64,000 nt of DNA. It comes from Pseudomonadota bacterium. GTDB lineage: Bacteria > Pseudomonadota > Gammaproteobacteria > Xanthomonadales > Rhodanobacteraceae. Made by a program: the position numbers and the translations under genes. Positions within the stretch are counted from its first letter, which is position 1. Every line of letters starts with the position of its first letter. The stretch is from NCBI GenBank assembly GCA_018241365.1, contig JAFEDX010000195.1, positions 33,156 to 97,155 of the forward strand, in the 5' to 3' direction. Under the pieces are notes generated by a model that was given only the letters and a program-made list of their open reading frames with translations, did not search any database and was not told the DNA's origin. Below, in pieces: positions 63,447-64,000 of the stretch.

Positions 63447-64000
63447 TCAGGCGGGATGCTTCCTCGACAGCTTGTCGATCAACTTCACCACAATCGTGCC
63501 GCCCGGCACCACCAGGCCCGCGAAATCGGCGCCGAGGTCGAACAGGTTGTCGCGGCTGCCGAGTACGCGCACCGCGCCGCCCAGCATGTTGCCTTCCTTG
63601 TTGACGCGGCCGGACAGTCCGTCGATCTCGATCACGCCGGTCTTGTCGCGCCACGCGAACTGGAAGGCGTGCACCGGTCGGAAGAACAGCGTCAGCGAGG
63701 CAATGTCGATCTCGTCGCTGGTGATGGCCTCGGCCTCGACGGGCGCGGACAGGCGCGATTTGACCTGTTGCAGCACCGAGGCGGCGGTCACGGTCGGTGC
63801 GACGAAACTCGGTTCGCTGCGGTCGGTGATTTCGTGGAAAGCATGGTGGCCGGCGTAGTCGATCAGGGTTTTTTCCGGCGTCTCGTGCCCCAGCGCATCG
63901 ACGTAGTACGCCAGTGCGGTGACGCTCTCGCAGTCCTCGATGGCGGCGAGCTGCAATTCGCGGCGGGCGTCGATGGCCAGTTTCTGTCCCAGCAGTTCCA
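63447..64000 (-). CDS. Uncharacterised protein, C-terminal part (gene starts beyond the window)
   Basis: The frame is open from the window end to the stop at 63447 (about 184 residues). No signal or membrane segment is seen in this part. It contains LTLFFRPVHAFQFAWRDKTGVIEIDGLSGR and, at the end, GTIVVKLIDKLSRKHPA. Function is unknown. Confidence 0.65.
   Translation of the reverse strand, partial: ELLGQKLAIDARRELQLAAIEDCESVTALAYYVDALGHETPEKTLIDYAGHHAFHEITDRSEPSFVAPTVTAASVLQQVKSRLSAPVEAEAITSDEIDIASLTLFFRPVHAFQFAWRDKTGVIEIDGLSGRVNKEGNMLGGAVRVLGSRDNLFDLGADFAGLVVPGGTIVVKLIDKLSRKHPA

Overview
The window is a GC-rich gammaproteobacterial chromosome segment. Gene content and order (miaA-hfq-hflX-hflK-hflC-purA, an E3 subunit carrying its own lipoyl domain, a tandem glycine riboswitch before gcvP, S46 and S9 peptidases) and the repeats of the type TGTAGGAGCGGCGGAAGCCGC all suggest Xanthomonadales, probably Rhodanobacteraceae (Dyella/Rhodanobacter-like). 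This is inferred from family knowledge, not from a database search. No rRNA, tRNA or CRISPR array was recognised.

Layout. 1-8.3 kb is an amino-sugar/chito-oligosaccharide locus: the 3' end of glucokinase, a TonB-dependent receptor fused to an OmpA-type peptidoglycan-binding domain, a GH9 enzyme and a GH20 beta-N-acetylhexosaminidase. A DPP7-like S46 peptidase follows. 10.5-16.6 kb (minus strand) holds tdh and kbl (threonine to glycine) with a giant DUF748/AsmA-like envelope protein between them. 16.7-23.2 kb is the RNA-modification and membrane-proteolysis cluster miaA, hfq, hflX, hflK, hflC, then purA.

23.4-28.1 kb is an accessory islet, less GC-rich in its later part. It holds a winged-helix/nucleotidyltransferase gene with a palindromic operator, a TumE/TumA-like toxin-antitoxin pair, what looks like the N-terminal stump of a DNA methyltransferase, a MazG-like pyrophosphohydrolase, and an 807-aa protein that joins a PD-(D/E)XK-like nuclease domain, a DUF2075 (Schlafen-type) helicase and a C-terminal LexA/UmuD-like S24 peptidase with an Ala-Gly cleavage-site candidate. 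This last gene and its neighbours are the best candidate for an undescribed (defence or damage-response) system.

28.2-35.7 kb is mixed: an RDD membrane protein broken by an amber codon, a DUF5996 protein, glutathione reductase, a DUF2784 protein, a Doc/AbrB toxin-antitoxin pair, a sirtuin, an Lgt-like/thioredoxin fusion and DsbG. 35.9-39.3 kb is gcvP (minus strand) under a tandem glycine riboswitch whose second aptamer carries an insertion of about 150 nt. 39.4-43 kb holds a VOC protein, a small membrane protein, queD and an S9 (DPP4-like) peptidase. 43.1-49 kb is a three-gene metal-type RND efflux operon behind a Zur-box-like palindrome. 49-54.8 kb holds a small secreted protein, a D-2-hydroxyacid dehydrogenase, hemH, tatABC and dinB. 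54.8-58.1 kb (minus strand) encodes the pyruvate dehydrogenase E2 and E3 subunits, both with a dispersed palindromic repeat translated in frame inside the linker after the lipoyl domain. 58.3-62.8 kb is an ABC exporter whose permease is fused to an M1 peptidase. The window ends in two uncharacterised minus-strand genes.

A recurrent theme is small palindromic repeats. They lie in tandem upstream of purA, supply the stop codons of gcvP and lpd, sit in the gcvP leader, and have entered protein-coding linkers; a hairpin of similar character appears to have entered the riboswitch.
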